Assembly: GCF_012271765.1 (NCBI RefSeq)
Contig: NZ_VRKO01000010.1
Location: 566,884 to 630,883 of the forward strand
DNA length: 64,000 bases
Source of the DNA: Erwinia rhapontici
GTDB lineage: Bacteria; Pseudomonadota; Gammaproteobacteria; Enterobacterales; Enterobacteriaceae
Reading direction: 5' to 3'
In this document: positions 8,680 to 18,182 of the stretch, piece by piece
How the letters are laid out: each line of letters begins with the position of its first letter
How positions within the stretch are numbered: the stretch's first letter is position 1
Position numbers and translations under genes: made by a program
Notes under the pieces: model-generated
Database searches by the model: none
What the model was told of the DNA's origin: nothing
Seen by the model: the letters and a program-made list of their open reading frames with translations, nothing else

Positions 8680-10158
8680 TTAGTTCAGCACCCAGACGCT
8701 GACGCTGCCCGCCGGACAACGAAACACCGCGTTGCCCTGTTCGTCGCTCCCGACCTCTTCACTGATGTGCCCCAGCAGATCGTGCCAGCGCTTCCCGGCG
8801 TAGTTCTCCCCTAAATCCAGCGTTTTCTCACCGGCTTCACCGTTTGACATGATCACCACGCAGCCTGGCATCTCTTCCGTCCCACTGCGTGCAAAGGCAA
8901 TGCAGTTAGGGTGATCAAACCACTCACGTTGTTCTCCGTGGGCGTACTGCTGGCGGGCACGTACCAGGGTTTCCAGCTCGGCGATGACCGGGATCTCAAT
9001 GTCATACTGTTCGCCGTCACCGCCTTCATCTTGATAGCGCGCGCCGAACAGGTCCGGGTAGAACAGCACCGGCACGCCGTTTTCACGCAGCAGGATCAGC
9101 GCGTAGGCCAGCGGTTTGAACCAGGGTTCCACCGGGGCTTCCAGCGCTTGTAGCGGCTGTGTGTCATGGTTAGCCACAAGGGTGACTGCATGCCAGGGAT
9201 CGGCAGCCACCAGAGTACCGGTGAAGATCTGGCTGAGGTCGTACCCCGCACCCTGTTTGGACGCATTGTGGAAGTTCATTTGCAGCGGGGCGTCAAACAG
9301 CAGGCTTTTGCCATCGACCTGGTGGATGTACTGTTGCAGCTTATCCACTTCGTGCGACCAGTATTCCGCCACAATAAACAGGGGTTCGGGTGCCACTTCC
9401 TGTACGTGTTCAATCCACTCTTTATAGAACCAGGCGGGAATATGCTTCACCGCATCCAGACGAAAACCGCGGCAATGCACTTCATCCATGACCCAGCGCG
9501 CCCAGTATTTCAGCTCTTCGGTCACCGCGTGGTTACGGAAATCGATATTGGCACCCATCAGATAGTCAAAATTGCCCAGCTCGTCATCCACCTGGTCGTT
9601 CCAGCCCTCCCCGGTGTAGTCGTTAACGATTTTGAATACGCCGTTTTCATCGGGATTTTCGATATGGTCGACGCCGCTGAAGCATTTGTAGTCCCAGACG
9701 AACTGCGAGTACTGCCCGGCACGCACCGGGAAGGTAAAGCGCGTCCAGGCTTCTGCGGTGAGCACTTCCGGGTCGATCTCATCGCGGTTGTCCGGATTAA
9801 CGCGGTTGACCTGCACCTGTTCTTTTTCGTCGGCGCCCATTTTATGGTTGAGCACCACGTCGAGGATTACCCCCACGCCGTGCGATTTTAACGCTTCAAC
9901 GGCGGCCAGCAGCTGCTCTTTGTCACCGTATTTAGTGGCACGCGAGCCTTTCTGGTCAAATTCACCGAGGTCAAACAGATCGTAGCTGTCGTAGCCAACC
10001 GAATAGCCGCCGGATTCCCCTTTATAAACCGGGGGCAGCCAGACGTCAGTGATGCCCGTTTCAGCCAGCCACTGCGCACGTTCTGCCGCTTCCGGCCAGA
10101 GTTTGCCGCCTGTGGGGTAATACCAGTGAAAAAACTGCAACAGTGTGGGATTGCGCAT
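8680..10158 (-). CDS. amyA: Cytoplasmic alpha-amylase
   Basis: 492 residues (E. coli AmyA 495), GH13 family, no signal peptide, hence intracellular hydrolysis of alpha-1,4-glucans and maltodextrins. The conserved regions are visible: DVVLNHK (region I), GFRLDAVKH with the nucleophile Asp (II), FIVAEYW with the acid/base Glu (III) and VANHDTQP (IV). The start [15 protein letters not shown] matches the family N-terminus. The gene lies between yedD and fliT on the minus strand as in E. coli. A hairpin at 10222-10256 separates it from the fliDST message. Confidence 0.96.
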   Translation of the reverse strand: MRNPTLLQFFHWYYPTGGKLWPEAAERAQWLAETGITDVWLPPVYKGESGGYSVGYDSYDLFDLGEFDQKGSRATKYGDKEQLLAAVEALKSHGVGVILDVVLNHKMGADEKEQVQVNRVNPDNRDEIDPEVLTAEAWTRFTFPVRAGQYSQFVWDYKCFSGVDHIENPDENGVFKIVNDYTGEGWNDQVDDELGNFDYLMGANIDFRNHAVTEELKYWARWVMDEVHCRGFRLDAVKHIPAWFYKEWIEHVQEVAPEPLFIVAEYWSHEVDKLQQYIHQVDGKSLLFDAPLQMNFHNASKQGAGYDLSQIFTGTLVAADPWHAVTLVANHDTQPLQALEAPVEPWFKPLAYALILLRENGVPVLFYPDLFGARYQDEGGDGEQYDIEIPVIAELETLVRARQQYAHGEQREWFDHPNCIAFARSGTEEMPGCVVIMSNGEAGEKTLDLGENYAGKRWHDLLGHISEEVGSDEQGNAVFRCPAGSVSVWVLN

Positions 10159-10221
10159 GTAGTGGGTCCATTTTCGCCAGACGGGAAAATGAAGTATGAG
10201 CGAGGCGGGGAGAAAAAGTGC

Positions 10222-10256
10222 GGGCCAGAAGGGAATTATTTATTCCACTCTGGCCC
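10222..10256 (-). terminator. Probable terminator of fliD-fliS-fliT
   Basis: Inverted repeat GGGCCAGA (10222-10229) / TCTGGCCC (10249-10256) with an inner GGAAT/ATTCC pairing. Reading the minus strand, a short T run (CTTTTT) follows a few bases later. It lies 44 bp after the fliT stop and before amyA. Confidence 0.6.
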
Positions 10257-10299
10257 ACAGAAGGTGCTGAGTAAAAGCATAAAAATTTAAAGGTCTGGT

Positions 10300-10665
10300 T
10301 TATCCATTGGCTCCAGTGGGAAACAACACCACACCGGACATTTTCGTGTAGGCATTATTGACCGATTTCTGACGCCCGGCCTGCTGTATCAGACCGGAGA
10401 TCTCATCCTGACGGTTCTTCAACAGGACTTTAAGTTCCGATTCATTATCGAGGATATGACGCAGTACCGGACGCAGCTGTTCCTGGGTATGGCTTGGAAC
10501 CGGCTCGTTCTGGGTTGCTTTCGCCAGTTTTTCCACGGCGCTAAGATAGTTAACTTCCATATCAATCAGTGCATCCCACTGTCCTTCGCCAGCCAGACGC
10601 AGCATAGACTGACTGTGAGTCAAAATTTCCTGATAAATCGCGAGCAGATGTGGGGCAATGTTCAT
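10300..10665 (-). CDS. fliT: Flagellar chaperone FliT
   Basis: 121 residues. FliT is the cytoplasmic export chaperone of the filament cap FliD and also an inhibitor of FlhDC. The N-terminus MNIAPHLLAIYQEILTHSQS, the ML-RLAGEGQWDALIDME helix and the conserved EQLRPVLRHILDNESELKVL segment match the family at the normal length. It begins 12 bp after fliS ends and is the last gene of the fliDST operon. Confidence 0.94.
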   Translation of the reverse strand: MNIAPHLLAIYQEILTHSQSMLRLAGEGQWDALIDMEVNYLSAVEKLAKATQNEPVPSHTQEQLRPVLRHILDNESELKVLLKNRQDEISGLIQQAGRQKSVNNAYTKMSGVVLFPTGANG

Positions 10666-10677
10666 GTCTACAGAGTC

Positions 10678-11076
10678 CTAAACCAGAGCGGTTGTGCCTG
10701 AAACCTCTTTCCAGGCGTCGGCGATATTGCGCAGTAACTTCTCAACTTCTTCGATGCCGTCGGCATCGTTATCGATATTGGCGCGCAACAGACGGTGCAC
10801 CATATAACGATACAGAGACGCCAGATTGCGGGTTAAATCATCTTCACTGGTCTCTTCCAGTCCGAGTTTTAGACCATTATCAATAATGTTAATGGCTTTG
10901 GAGAGCGATTCACCTTTTTTGACGATATTGCCCTCCAGCAAAAAGAGGCGTGCGCGGACGAGGGAGCTGATCGCCCCATCGAACAGCAGCGTGATCAGCT
11001 GGTCATTGCTGGCACTCATCACTGCGCTTTCCACGCCGACTTTTGCATAGGCTTGGGTACCGTTTGCGCTATACAT
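10678..11076 (-). CDS. fliS: Flagellin export chaperone FliS
   Basis: 132 residues; a four-helix chaperone that binds the C-terminal helices of flagellin and prevents early polymerisation. MYSANGTQAYAKVGVESAVM and LITLLFDGAISSLVRARLFL are family hallmarks, as is NIADAWKE near the end. The open frame reaches 11142, but ATG 11076 (GGAGCC upstream) is the family start and leaves a 16-bp gap after fliD. Co-transcribed with fliD and fliT. Confidence 0.95.
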   Translation of the reverse strand: MYSANGTQAYAKVGVESAVMSASNDQLITLLFDGAISSLVRARLFLLEGNIVKKGESLSKAINIIDNGLKLGLEETSEDDLTRNLASLYRYMVHRLLRANIDNDADGIEEVEKLLRNIADAWKEVSGTTALV

Positions 11077-11092
11077 TATGGCTCCTGACTCA

Positions 11093-12499
11093 TTAAGAAT
11101 TGGTGGATTTGGTCGTTTCGAACTGCGCAGTGAGGTAGTCACTGGTGCTGTTCAGTTTGCTGACCATTAAGTCCAGCGCAGTGAACTGCGTTTTTAAGCG
11201 CGCAATGGTGTCGTTAACCCGCGTGTTAGCTGCATTGTATTGCTGGGTCAGACTATTCAGCGTTTTACTGACGCCATCTTTTGCTGACTGAATGATCCCT
11301 TTACTGGAGAGCCAGCCGCTCATGTTGGTCGCCATCCTGGTCGCAATACCAGTGGTTTTTCCATCGCCAATGATCATCGCTTTAATACCGGCTGGATCTT
11401 TCGCCAGCGCCGCATCGAGCTTGGTTTTATCGGTTTCCAGTTGCCCGGTGGTCGGGTCAGTGGTGATGCCAATCTGTGACAGCGTTTTAAAGGTTGAGGT
11501 GCTGGCGGTATTGGTCAACAGCGATTTCATCTGCTGCTGAATGGTACGTAGCGCACTGTCACCGACCAGTGCACCGTTGCTGGTGTCCTGGGTATCAGCG
11601 TTGGTTTCCACTGCGGTGTACTTGGTCAGGCTGCTGAAGGCATCCTGCAGGGTATTGTAGGCGGTCACCCAGTCAGTCAGAACGGTTGAGGCATTGCTGG
11701 TATCTTTAGTGATGGTCAGCGTCTGCTCGCCGGTGGTCACATCATTCAGATTCAGCGTAATGCCTTCCAGCGCATCGCTGATGGTGTTGCTGCTGTTAAC
11801 AATCTTCACATTGTTAACCGTCAACTCGGCATTTTGTGCGGTCACGCTTTGTACGACGTTGCTGGCCCCGGCGCCGCCATAGTTCAGCAGGTCTTTCATA
11901 ACGTTATCGCCATCGACGCTCAGCGTCACGGCATTATCTGAACCGGTTTTATCGGCGGTCAATGACAGGCGGTAGCTGCCATCACCGGTTTTAATCACGC
12001 TGGCAGTCACACCAGCATTGGCTTTATTGATCGCATCGCGTACGCCGGTCAGTGAGGAGTCCGCTGCTGAAATTTTCACTTCAATCGGCTTACTGCCATC
12101 GGCAGCGGCCTGAATGGTCAGCGTGCTATCGGTGGTGGCCAGTGCCGTGGTGTTGCTGGTCTGAGTTGCCGTGGTCAGTGTCTGCGCTTTGGCCAGCGCG
12201 GTGACGCTGATGCTGTATTTACCGGCGACCGCGCCTGTAGTTCCGGTGGCACTGAAGGCGGTTGACGAACTGACGGTCTTAAAGGCGCTGAACAGGTCGG
12301 CATTGTTCAGTTTGGTGTTGGCGGTCTGAAAGGTCTCTATCGCACTGCTCATGGTACTGTAGGCACTGAGCTTGGCAGAATACGCACTTTGCTGTTTGGT
12401 GATAGGCGCTAATGCCGCCTTCTCAGCTGTCTGCATGCTGTCAAGGATGTCAGCTAACTGAAGGCCGGAGCCGATACCTAAAGTAGAGATACTAGCCAT
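11093..12499 (-). CDS. fliD: Flagellar filament capping protein FliD
   Basis: 468 residues (E. coli 468). FliD forms the cap at the filament tip and guides flagellin folding. The N-terminal domain (MASISTLGIGSGLQLADILD), the Thr/Ala/Ser-rich middle D2-D3 region and the C-terminal coiled helix (FTALDLMVSKLNSTSDYLTA) are typical. The ATG at 12499 has AAGGAAA upstream. A sigma-28 promoter lies ~45 bp upstream. First gene of fliD-fliS-fliT, divergent from fliC. Confidence 0.96.
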   Translation of the reverse strand: MASISTLGIGSGLQLADILDSMQTAEKAALAPITKQQSAYSAKLSAYSTMSSAIETFQTANTKLNNADLFSAFKTVSSSTAFSATGTTGAVAGKYSISVTALAKAQTLTTATQTSNTTALATTDSTLTIQAAADGSKPIEVKISAADSSLTGVRDAINKANAGVTASVIKTGDGSYRLSLTADKTGSDNAVTLSVDGDNVMKDLLNYGGAGASNVVQSVTAQNAELTVNNVKIVNSSNTISDALEGITLNLNDVTTGEQTLTITKDTSNASTVLTDWVTAYNTLQDAFSSLTKYTAVETNADTQDTSNGALVGDSALRTIQQQMKSLLTNTASTSTFKTLSQIGITTDPTTGQLETDKTKLDAALAKDPAGIKAMIIGDGKTTGIATRMATNMSGWLSSKGIIQSAKDGVSKTLNSLTQQYNAANTRVNDTIARLKTQFTALDLMVSKLNSTSDYLTAQFETTKSTNS

Positions 12500-12542
12500 G
12501 ATGTTTCCTTTATTTAATCAGGACGGAGTATGAATACCGAAG

Positions 12543-12569
12543 TTATCGGCGACTGATGCATAAAGTTTA
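12543..12569 (-). promoter_or_regulatory. Sigma-28 promoter for fliDST
   Basis: On the minus strand TAAACTTT (12569-12562), 11 nt, GCCGATAA (12550-12543). The -10 is perfect, the -35 has one mismatch to TAAAGTTT, and the spacing is exact. It lies 44 bp before the fliD start codon. Confidence 0.9.
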
Positions 12570-12674
12570 CGATTATTTGCGCAACGGCAATAAAACGAAT
12601 AACGGTAATAAAGAGGGGTATTTCGGCCAGTAAGTGAAAACGAAAAAAAAATCGGGGGGAGGGTAAAAAAATTC

Positions 12675-12701
12675 TAAAGGTTATTGGGGGACAGACGATA
12701 A
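12675..12701 (+). promoter_or_regulatory. Sigma-28 promoter for fliC
   Basis: TAAAGGTT (12675-12682), 11 nt, GACGATAA (12694-12701): one mismatch in each hexamer-like block of the FliA consensus, with correct spacing, ~78 bp before the fliC ATG. It is preceded by A-rich and G-rich homopolymer runs (about 12640-12670). Confidence 0.85.
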
Positions 12702-12779
12702 CAACTTTGACGGCGATGAAGCCGGGGGGCAAACAAGCCCAACCACTTAACCCGAAATGATTTAACAGGAAACTTTATC

Positions 12780-14453
12780 ATGGCACAAGTAATCAATACC
12801 AACAGCCTCTCGCTGATCACCCAGAACAACATCAACAAGAACCAGTCTGCTCTGTCTACTTCTATGGAGCGCCTGTCTTCCGGTCTGCGTATCAACAGCG
12901 CGAAAGATGACGCTGCTGGCCAGGCAATTGCTAACCGCTTCACCTCTAACATCAAGGGCCTGACTCAGGCTGCTCGTAACGCCAACGACGGTATCTCTGT
13001 TGCACAGACGACTGAAGGCGCACTGTCAGAAATCAACAACAACTTACAGCGCGTTCGTGAACTGAGTGTTCAGGCAACTACTGGCACCAACTCAAGCTCT
13101 GACCTTGATTCAATCCAGGACGAAATCAAATCACGTCTGGACGAAATTGACCGCGTATCCGGTCAGACTCAGTTCAACGGCGTGAACGTGCTGGCAAAAG
13201 ACGGCACCATGAAAATCCAGGTTGGCGCGAACGATGGCCAGACTATCTCCATCGACCTGAAAAAAATCGACTCTTCTACTCTGGGTCTGAACGGCTTCAA
13301 CGTTAACGGCACCGGCACTATCACTAACAAAGCCGCGACCGTAAGCGACCTGACTGCAGCTGGCGCAACCGGTACTGGTCCTTACACTGTTGCTACTGCC
13401 TTCGACAAGCTGACTGCTGATAAAGCGTTCGCTAAACTTCAGACTGGCGACACTGTCACTCTGACCACTGATGCTGAAGTTTACACTTACGACGCTACCG
13501 CGAAAAACTTTACTACCACTAAAACCGTTGCTACCGGTACTGATACTTCTGACCTCGGTGCGACTCTGAAAGCCGCTGCTGGCCAGACTAAAGCCGGTAC
13601 TTACACTTCTTCAACCGGTAAAGTTGACTTCAACACCGATGCTTCAGGCAACATCACCATCGGCGGCGCAGCAGCCTTCATCACTGCTGATGGCGCTCTG
13701 TCCACCAACAACGTGGCTGGCTCAACAGCCGCTACTATGGAAGACTTGTTCGGTGCGGCTGATGCTACCGCCGGTAGTGCTGCATCTACCATCTCCTTCG
13801 ACAGCAAAACTTACCAGTTCGCGGGTTCTGGCGGTGGTGTGACTTACAAAGACACCGTTTCTTCTGACGCGCTGCTGGCAACTGTTAAAGCTAACGCTAC
13901 TGCTGACGATGTTAGCATCAAATTCAACCAGGACGGTCTGACTGCAACTGCTACCCTGACTTCTGGTGTGTCTGCTCTGACCTACACAGACAGCGATGGT
14001 GCGCTGACCACTTCTACTGGTTACAGCACTACTTATGCTGTTGATAAAGATAACGGTCAAGTGACTGTTACTGGTGGTACTGGTACTGATAAATATGCTC
14101 CAAACGTAGGTGCACAGGCGTTCGTTAGCGCTACAGGCAAACTGACCACCGACACCACCAGCGTAGGTACTGCGACTAAAGATCCACTGGCAGCACTGGA
14201 TGCAGCAATCGCGTCAATCGATAAATTCCGTTCAAGCCTGGGTGCTATCCAGAACCGTCTGGGTTCTGCGGTAACTAACCTGAACAACACCACCACCAAC
14301 CTGTCTTCAGCACAGTCCCGTATCCAGGATGCTGACTACGCGGTTGAAGTGTCTAACCTGTCTAAAGCTCAGATCGTTCAGCAGGCAGGTAACTCAGTGT
14401 TGGCTAAAGCTAACCAGGTTCCACAGCAGGTTCTGTCTCTGCTGCAGGGCTAA
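12780..14453 (+). CDS. fliC: Flagellin FliC
   Basis: 557 residues; subunit of the flagellar filament. The conserved D0/D1 N-terminus (MAQVINTNSLSLITQNNINK, SSGLRINSAKDDAAGQAIAN, the TLR5/assembly region ELSVQATTGTNSSSDLDSIQ) and C-terminus (SAQSRIQDADYAVEVSNLSK, ending QQVLSLLQG) are intact. The central ~190-450 region is Thr/Ala/Gly-rich and represents the variable, surface-exposed D2/D3 domains. Strong codon bias (highly expressed). The sigma-28 promoter upstream and the hairpin terminator directly downstream make it a single-gene transcript. Confidence 0.97.
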   Translation: MAQVINTNSLSLITQNNINKNQSALSTSMERLSSGLRINSAKDDAAGQAIANRFTSNIKGLTQAARNANDGISVAQTTEGALSEINNNLQRVRELSVQATTGTNSSSDLDSIQDEIKSRLDEIDRVSGQTQFNGVNVLAKDGTMKIQVGANDGQTISIDLKKIDSSTLGLNGFNVNGTGTITNKAATVSDLTAAGATGTGPYTVATAFDKLTADKAFAKLQTGDTVTLTTDAEVYTYDATAKNFTTTKTVATGTDTSDLGATLKAAAGQTKAGTYTSSTGKVDFNTDASGNITIGGAAAFITADGALSTNNVAGSTAATMEDLFGAADATAGSAASTISFDSKTYQFAGSGGGVTYKDTVSSDALLATVKANATADDVSIKFNQDGLTATATLTSGVSALTYTDSDGALTTSTGYSTTYAVDKDNGQVTVTGGTGTDKYAPNVGAQAFVSATGKLTTDTTSVGTATKDPLAALDAAIASIDKFRSSLGAIQNRLGSAVTNLNNTTTNLSSAQSRIQDADYAVEVSNLSKAQIVQQAGNSVLAKANQVPQQVLSLLQG

Positions 14454-14483
14454 TCGGCGACTTAACGCCACGTTGAACCCTTT

Positions 14484-14511
14484 AAAACCCCGCTTTTGCG
14501 GGGTTTTTTTT
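14484..14511 (+). terminator. fliC terminator
   Basis: AAAACCCCGC / GCGGGGTTTT stem with a TTTT loop followed by a T run, 30 bp after the fliC stop. Confidence 0.92.
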
Positions 14512-14525
14512 CTCTGGAGTGTGCT

Positions 14526-15494
14526 ATGCGCTTCAATTATGACTTGTTACCTGGGGAACTGCTGCCGTTTGAGGAGATAAACGACCGCTACAGCAGAAAG
14601 TACCCCGACGATAAATCGTTGACGACCAGAGGGTTGCTGAGCCCGTCAACCTCCAGCAAAAACTGGACTATTCGCGCCATCTTTGCCAGCAAAGACAGCC
14701 ATATTCCGCTGGAAGATCTGCTGTTTATTACCAACGATAACGAACGTAAAAACTACCTGCAGCGCTTCGAGCATTATTTGCAGCGCCAGGAGAGTTTTCT
14801 CTATTTCCGTCGCCCGCTGGAACCCACACCGTGGAATACCTGGAAGGTGATGGGGGAGAGCAAAGTGCTGGCGATGCTGGATCCGGCATCGATCATGGCG
14901 CAAAGCCTGTTACAGCAGCGGGGTTACACCCTGACGCTGTTACGCAGCGATGAAGATGACGAATACTGGCAGCTGTATGACCGCCAGTCGCAGCCATGCT
15001 TTGAGTATTCGCGTCAGCTGCAGTTTATCGTGGTGCTGACCTCACCGCTGTTGCCGCCGCCAGCCGGTGTCATCCAGGGTACGCAGGTCGGGCGACGCGT
15101 GAAAGCCCGGCTGTGGCATCGGGCCAGCCATCATGAGTTCAGCCATGCGGTACGCGAGCGCTATGGTGCCTGTGTCATCACCGGTACGCTGCTTACCGAC
15201 GAACATGCCTGGCCGTGGGTGGAGGCCTGCCACATCGATATACGTGAGAACGAACAGGGCTTCCTGCTGGATAACAGCGCAGATAACGGCCTGTTCCTGC
15301 GAAGCGATCTGCAACGTCTGTTTACCAGCCGCAGAATGACTATCGACCCGTTAAACGGCACGGTGCATTTTCGCCGCACGTTACAGGAAGATCAGACCCT
15401 GTTGCCGTTTTATCAGGAGCTGGAAGGGAAGGTCTGTGCGCTGTGGCAGCAGGTGCCGGAGAACACGCGGCAGCGTTTGCTGCGCAAAGTTTGA
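14526..15494 (+). CDS. HNH endonuclease-domain protein with uncharacterised N-terminus
   Basis: 322 residues. The C-terminal third is an HNH_2-type nuclease domain: ACVITGTLLTDEHAWPWVEA continuing into CHIDI, then NSADNGLFLRSDLQRLFTSR and the strand MTIDPLNG. The order is Cys-x3-G, E-A-C-H-I, N-G-L-x-L and D-L-x-x-L-F. The first ~200 residues (MRFNYDLLPGELLPFEEIND onwards) match nothing I recognise and may be a DNA- or ligand-recognition module. ATG 14526 has GGAG 7 nt upstream; the longer frame from 14496 overlaps the fliC terminator. It sits alone between fliC and fliA, where many enterobacteria have no gene or flagellin-modifying genes. Possible roles (defence, mobile endonuclease) are speculation. 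Confidence 0.8.
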   Translation: MRFNYDLLPGELLPFEEINDRYSRKYPDDKSLTTRGLLSPSTSSKNWTIRAIFASKDSHIPLEDLLFITNDNERKNYLQRFEHYLQRQESFLYFRRPLEPTPWNTWKVMGESKVLAMLDPASIMAQSLLQQRGYTLTLLRSDEDDEYWQLYDRQSQPCFEYSRQLQFIVVLTSPLLPPPAGVIQGTQVGRRVKARLWHRASHHEFSHAVRERYGACVITGTLLTDEHAWPWVEACHIDIRENEQGFLLDNSADNGLFLRSDLQRLFTSRRMTIDPLNGTVHFRRTLQEDQTLLPFYQELEGKVCALWQQVPENTRQRLLRKV

Positions 15495-15609
15495 CCTGTT
15501 CTATGCTGAGGGATCCCCGCGTCGAAAAATCGCGTCGCCGGGATCGTTCAGGTCCACAAAAATGAAATAACCCGCCTTTTTAACCGCTATTCCCCCAATC
15601 AATCTGCCC

Positions 15610-15636
15610 TACAGAAACAGATAATCGTGCCGATAA
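15610..15636 (+). promoter_or_regulatory. Sigma-28 promoter for fliA-fliZ
   Basis: A perfect FliA -10 (GCCGATAA, 15629-15636) with the weak -35 TACAGAAA (15610-15617) at 11-nt spacing, 25 bp before the fliA start. This would provide the expected FliA autoregulation; an FlhDC-dependent promoter may also exist but was not identified. Confidence 0.7.
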
Positions 15637-15661
15637 CTTAATTACAGCAGGGTAGGTCAGA

Positions 15662-16384
15662 GTGAACGATCTATATACCGCCGATGGCGTGATGGACAAA
15701 CATTCTCTGTGGCAGCGATACATACCGCTGGTTCGCCATGAAGCGTTGCGCTTGCAGGTACGTCTGCCCGCCAGCGTTGAACTGGATGACCTGTTACAAG
15801 CGGGAGGCATCGGGCTACTGAATGCCGTAGAGCGTTACGACGCGCTACAAGGCACTGCGTTCACGACATACGCCGTACAGCGTATCCGTGGGGCGATGCT
15901 CGATGAACTTCGCAGCCGCGACTGGGCACCACGCAGCGTGCGCCGCAATGCGCGCGAAGTAGCGGGGGCCATGCATCAGGTGGAGCAGGCGTTGGGGCGC
16001 TCAGCCACCGAGCAGGAAGTGGCTTCGCAGTTGGATGTCTCGCTGGAGGAGTACCGGCAGATCCTGCTGGATACCAATAATAGCCAGTTGTTCTCCTACG
16101 ATGAGTATCGTGAAGAGCACGGTGACAGCGCAGAGCTGGTGACGGACGGCCATGAAGAAGCCAATCCGCTGCACCAGTTAATGGAAGGCAGTCTGCGCGA
16201 GCGTGTCATTGAAGCAATTGAGGCTTTGCCCGATCGCGAAAAAATGGTGCTGACATTGTATTACCAGGAAGAGCTGAATTTGAAAGAGATTGGCGCAGTG
16301 CTTGAGGTGGGCGAGTCCCGTGTCAGCCAACTGCACAGTCAGGCGATAAAACGCCTGCGCGCCCGGTTAACGGGGGCGCGCTGA
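15662..16384 (+). CDS. fliA: RNA polymerase sigma-28 factor FliA
   Basis: 240 residues (E. coli 239); sigma factor for late flagellar and chemotaxis genes. Region 2 (LDDLLQAGGIGLLNAVERYD, TYAVQRIRGAMLDELRSRDW), region 3 (RNAREVAGAMHQVEQALGRS) and region 4 with its helix-turn-helix (LNLKEIGAVLEVGESRVSQL) are complete. It starts at GTG 15662 as in E. coli (VNDLYTADGVMDKHSLWQRY), with AGGTCAG just upstream. Together with the four sigma-28-like promoters in this window it forms a self-contained late flagellar regulatory unit. Confidence 0.97.
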   Translation: MNDLYTADGVMDKHSLWQRYIPLVRHEALRLQVRLPASVELDDLLQAGGIGLLNAVERYDALQGTAFTTYAVQRIRGAMLDELRSRDWAPRSVRRNAREVAGAMHQVEQALGRSATEQEVASQLDVSLEEYRQILLDTNNSQLFSYDEYREEHGDSAELVTDGHEEANPLHQLMEGSLRERVIEAIEALPDREKMVLTLYYQEELNLKEIGAVLEVGESRVSQLHSQAIKRLRARLTGAR

Positions 16385-16427
16385 CGAAGTCAGTTTTGCA
16401 CTCTCAACACCAACCGGGGAATCTCGA

Positions 16428-16931
16428 ATGGGATCCAAAACTAAAATGAGGCCGTTGAGCCGTTATTTGAAAGACTACAAACACAGCCAGAGCAACTGCT
16501 CACATTGCGGAAAAGTATTAGACCGCATGGCACTGGTTTTTCGTGGTCAGATCATTAACAAAGAGGCCATCGCCCGGATGGATCAGCTGATCGACGATCA
16601 GGTCTGGTTAAAATTACAGAATGAGCTTACGGCGTTGTGCCGTTTTTGTAGCGACATTTATTGCAACACACATCCGACTTACTTTGACATCATGGCGTTC
16701 AAACAGTACCTGTTCGAGCAGACTGAAATGAGCCACAGTACCATTCGCGAATATGTTGTTCGCCTGCGTCGTCTTGACGATATGCTCTCAGCACGAGGCT
16801 TCCCGGCAGAGCGCCTGAGTGGCCCAAGCTGGCATGAATGCCTCGAAAATGATTTACCGGATGCGGGAAATAACAATTACCGCATTGCGTTGCGTAAGTA
16901 TGATCAGTTCCTCGGCTGGCAACGTAATTAA
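16428..16931 (+). CDS. fliZ: Flagella regulatory protein FliZ
   Basis: 167 residues, slightly shorter than the 183 of E. coli because the C-terminal tail is missing. Conserved segments are RPLSRYLKDYKHSQ, ALCRFCSDIYCNTH with its Cys pairs, FKQYLFEQTEMS-STIREYVV and NNYRIALRKY. FliZ is a phage-integrase-fold DNA-binding protein that represses sigma-S promoters and adjusts flagellar expression. It lies 43 bp after fliA and is co-transcribed with it. An internal Met7 could be the start; ATG 16428 has GGGGA upstream. Confidence 0.94.
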   Translation: MGSKTKMRPLSRYLKDYKHSQSNCSHCGKVLDRMALVFRGQIINKEAIARMDQLIDDQVWLKLQNELTALCRFCSDIYCNTHPTYFDIMAFKQYLFEQTEMSHSTIREYVVRLRRLDDMLSARGFPAERLSGPSWHECLENDLPDAGNNNYRIALRKYDQFLGWQRN

Positions 16932-16945
16932 TGGCACCGATGATA

Positions 16946-16971
16946 AGAAGATGACCATCAGGTCATCTTCT
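16946..16971. other. Perfect 11-bp hairpin between fliZ and dcyD
   Basis: AGAAGATGACC (16946-16956), loop ATCA, GGTCATCTTCT (16961-16971). No T run follows on either strand, so it is more likely an mRNA-stabilising or attenuating hairpin than a complete terminator. Confidence 0.6.
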
Positions 16972-17015
16972 GCAACACTGTAAGGATAACCTGAACGCCT
17001 GCTATGGAGGCCGCG

Positions 17016-17996
17016 TTGTCCTTACACAATATTGCTAATTTTCCCCGTCTTGAACTGCTGGGTTCGCCCACGCCTTTAGAGCATCTTCCCCGTCTGTCTG
17101 ATTATCTCGGCCGCGATATTTTTATCAAACGTGACGATGTCACGCCGGTGGCCCTGGGGGGTAACAAACTCAGAAAGCTGGAGTTTCTCGCCGCTGATGC
17201 GCTGCGTGCCGGGGCTGACGTTCTGCTGACAGCGGGGGCGATTCAGTCCAATCATGTACGCCAGACGGCGGCGGTCGCCGCGAAGCTGGGCCTGAAGTGT
17301 GTGGCACTGCTGGAAAATCCAATTGGCACCACCGCTGAAAACTACCTGAGCAACGGTAACCGCCTGCTGCTGGAGCTGATGAGCACCGAGATTGTGATGG
17401 TCGATGCGCTGCACGCCCCGGATGCACAGCTTGAAGAGCAGGCCACGCTGCTGGAGGCGCAGGGTTTTCGCCCTTATATCGTCCCGGTGGGCGGCTCCAA
17501 TGCGCTGGGTGCGCTGGGCTACGTTGACTGCGCGCAGGAAATTGCCCACCAGAGTGAAGGCGTGGTCGACTTTGCTGCGGTGGTGGTGGCTTCGGGCAGT
17601 GCGGGTACACATGCCGGGCTGGCAGTGGGCCTGGAACATCTGCTGCCGGAGACGGAGCTGGTGGGGGTCACCGTTTCACGTAAGGTGGCCGATCAATTAC
17701 CCAAGGTCGAGAAAATCCGTCAGGAACTGGCCCGGTCGCTGGAGATGGTGAGTACAGCCCCCATCACGTTATGGGATGACTACTTTGCTCCGCGCTACGG
17801 CGAGCCGAATGAAGAGGGCATGGAAGCGGTTAAACTGCTGGCACGACTGGAAGGGATCTTCCTCGATCCGGTGTATACCGGCAAGGCGATGGCGGGCCTG
17901 ATCGACGGGATTACCCGGCAGCGTTTTCGTCGTGAAGGGCCGATTGTGTTTATTCACACCGGGGGTTCACCCGCGCTGTTTGCCTATCACCCCTAA
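17016..17996 (+). CDS. dcyD: D-cysteine desulfhydrase
   Basis: 326 residues; PLP-dependent fold-type II enzyme that converts D-cysteine to pyruvate, sulfide and ammonia. The PLP-lysine region [20 protein letters not shown], the [20 protein letters not shown] segment and [20 protein letters not shown] are near-identical to E. coli DcyD. I place the start at TTG 17016 ([13 protein letters not shown]), which gives the family N-terminus and a GGAGG RBS 5 nt upstream. That RBS overlaps an in-frame ATG at 17004 that has no RBS of its own. In E. coli the cystine transporter genes follow; here they are absent and acyltransferase genes follow. Confidence 0.94.
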   Translation: MSLHNIANFPRLELLGSPTPLEHLPRLSDYLGRDIFIKRDDVTPVALGGNKLRKLEFLAADALRAGADVLLTAGAIQSNHVRQTAAVAAKLGLKCVALLENPIGTTAENYLSNGNRLLLELMSTEIVMVDALHAPDAQLEEQATLLEAQGFRPYIVPVGGSNALGALGYVDCAQEIAHQSEGVVDFAAVVVASGSAGTHAGLAVGLEHLLPETELVGVTVSRKVADQLPKVEKIRQELARSLEMVSTAPITLWDDYFAPRYGEPNEEGMEAVKLLARLEGIFLDPVYTGKAMAGLIDGITRQRFRREGPIVFIHTGGSPALFAYHP

Positions 17997-18182
17997 ACTT
18001 TAATAAGGTTATTCTTAAAGTAAAATGTTACCTGCCTGAAATCAGAGCATATTGCGGATGAGGGCAGGAAAAACATTAAGGATTTGAAAGCATTCGGAAC
18101 GCTTTCAGACGATCCTCATAGTGATCCGTAGAGTATCAAGGGATACTTTCGGGATATTATGATGAGATTGGGTTTTATTATT

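Noticed and set aside
12640-12674. Homopolymer A and G runs before fliC considered as a slippage switch
   Set aside because: They lie upstream of the sigma-28 -35 element, so changes in length would not alter the core promoter spacing.
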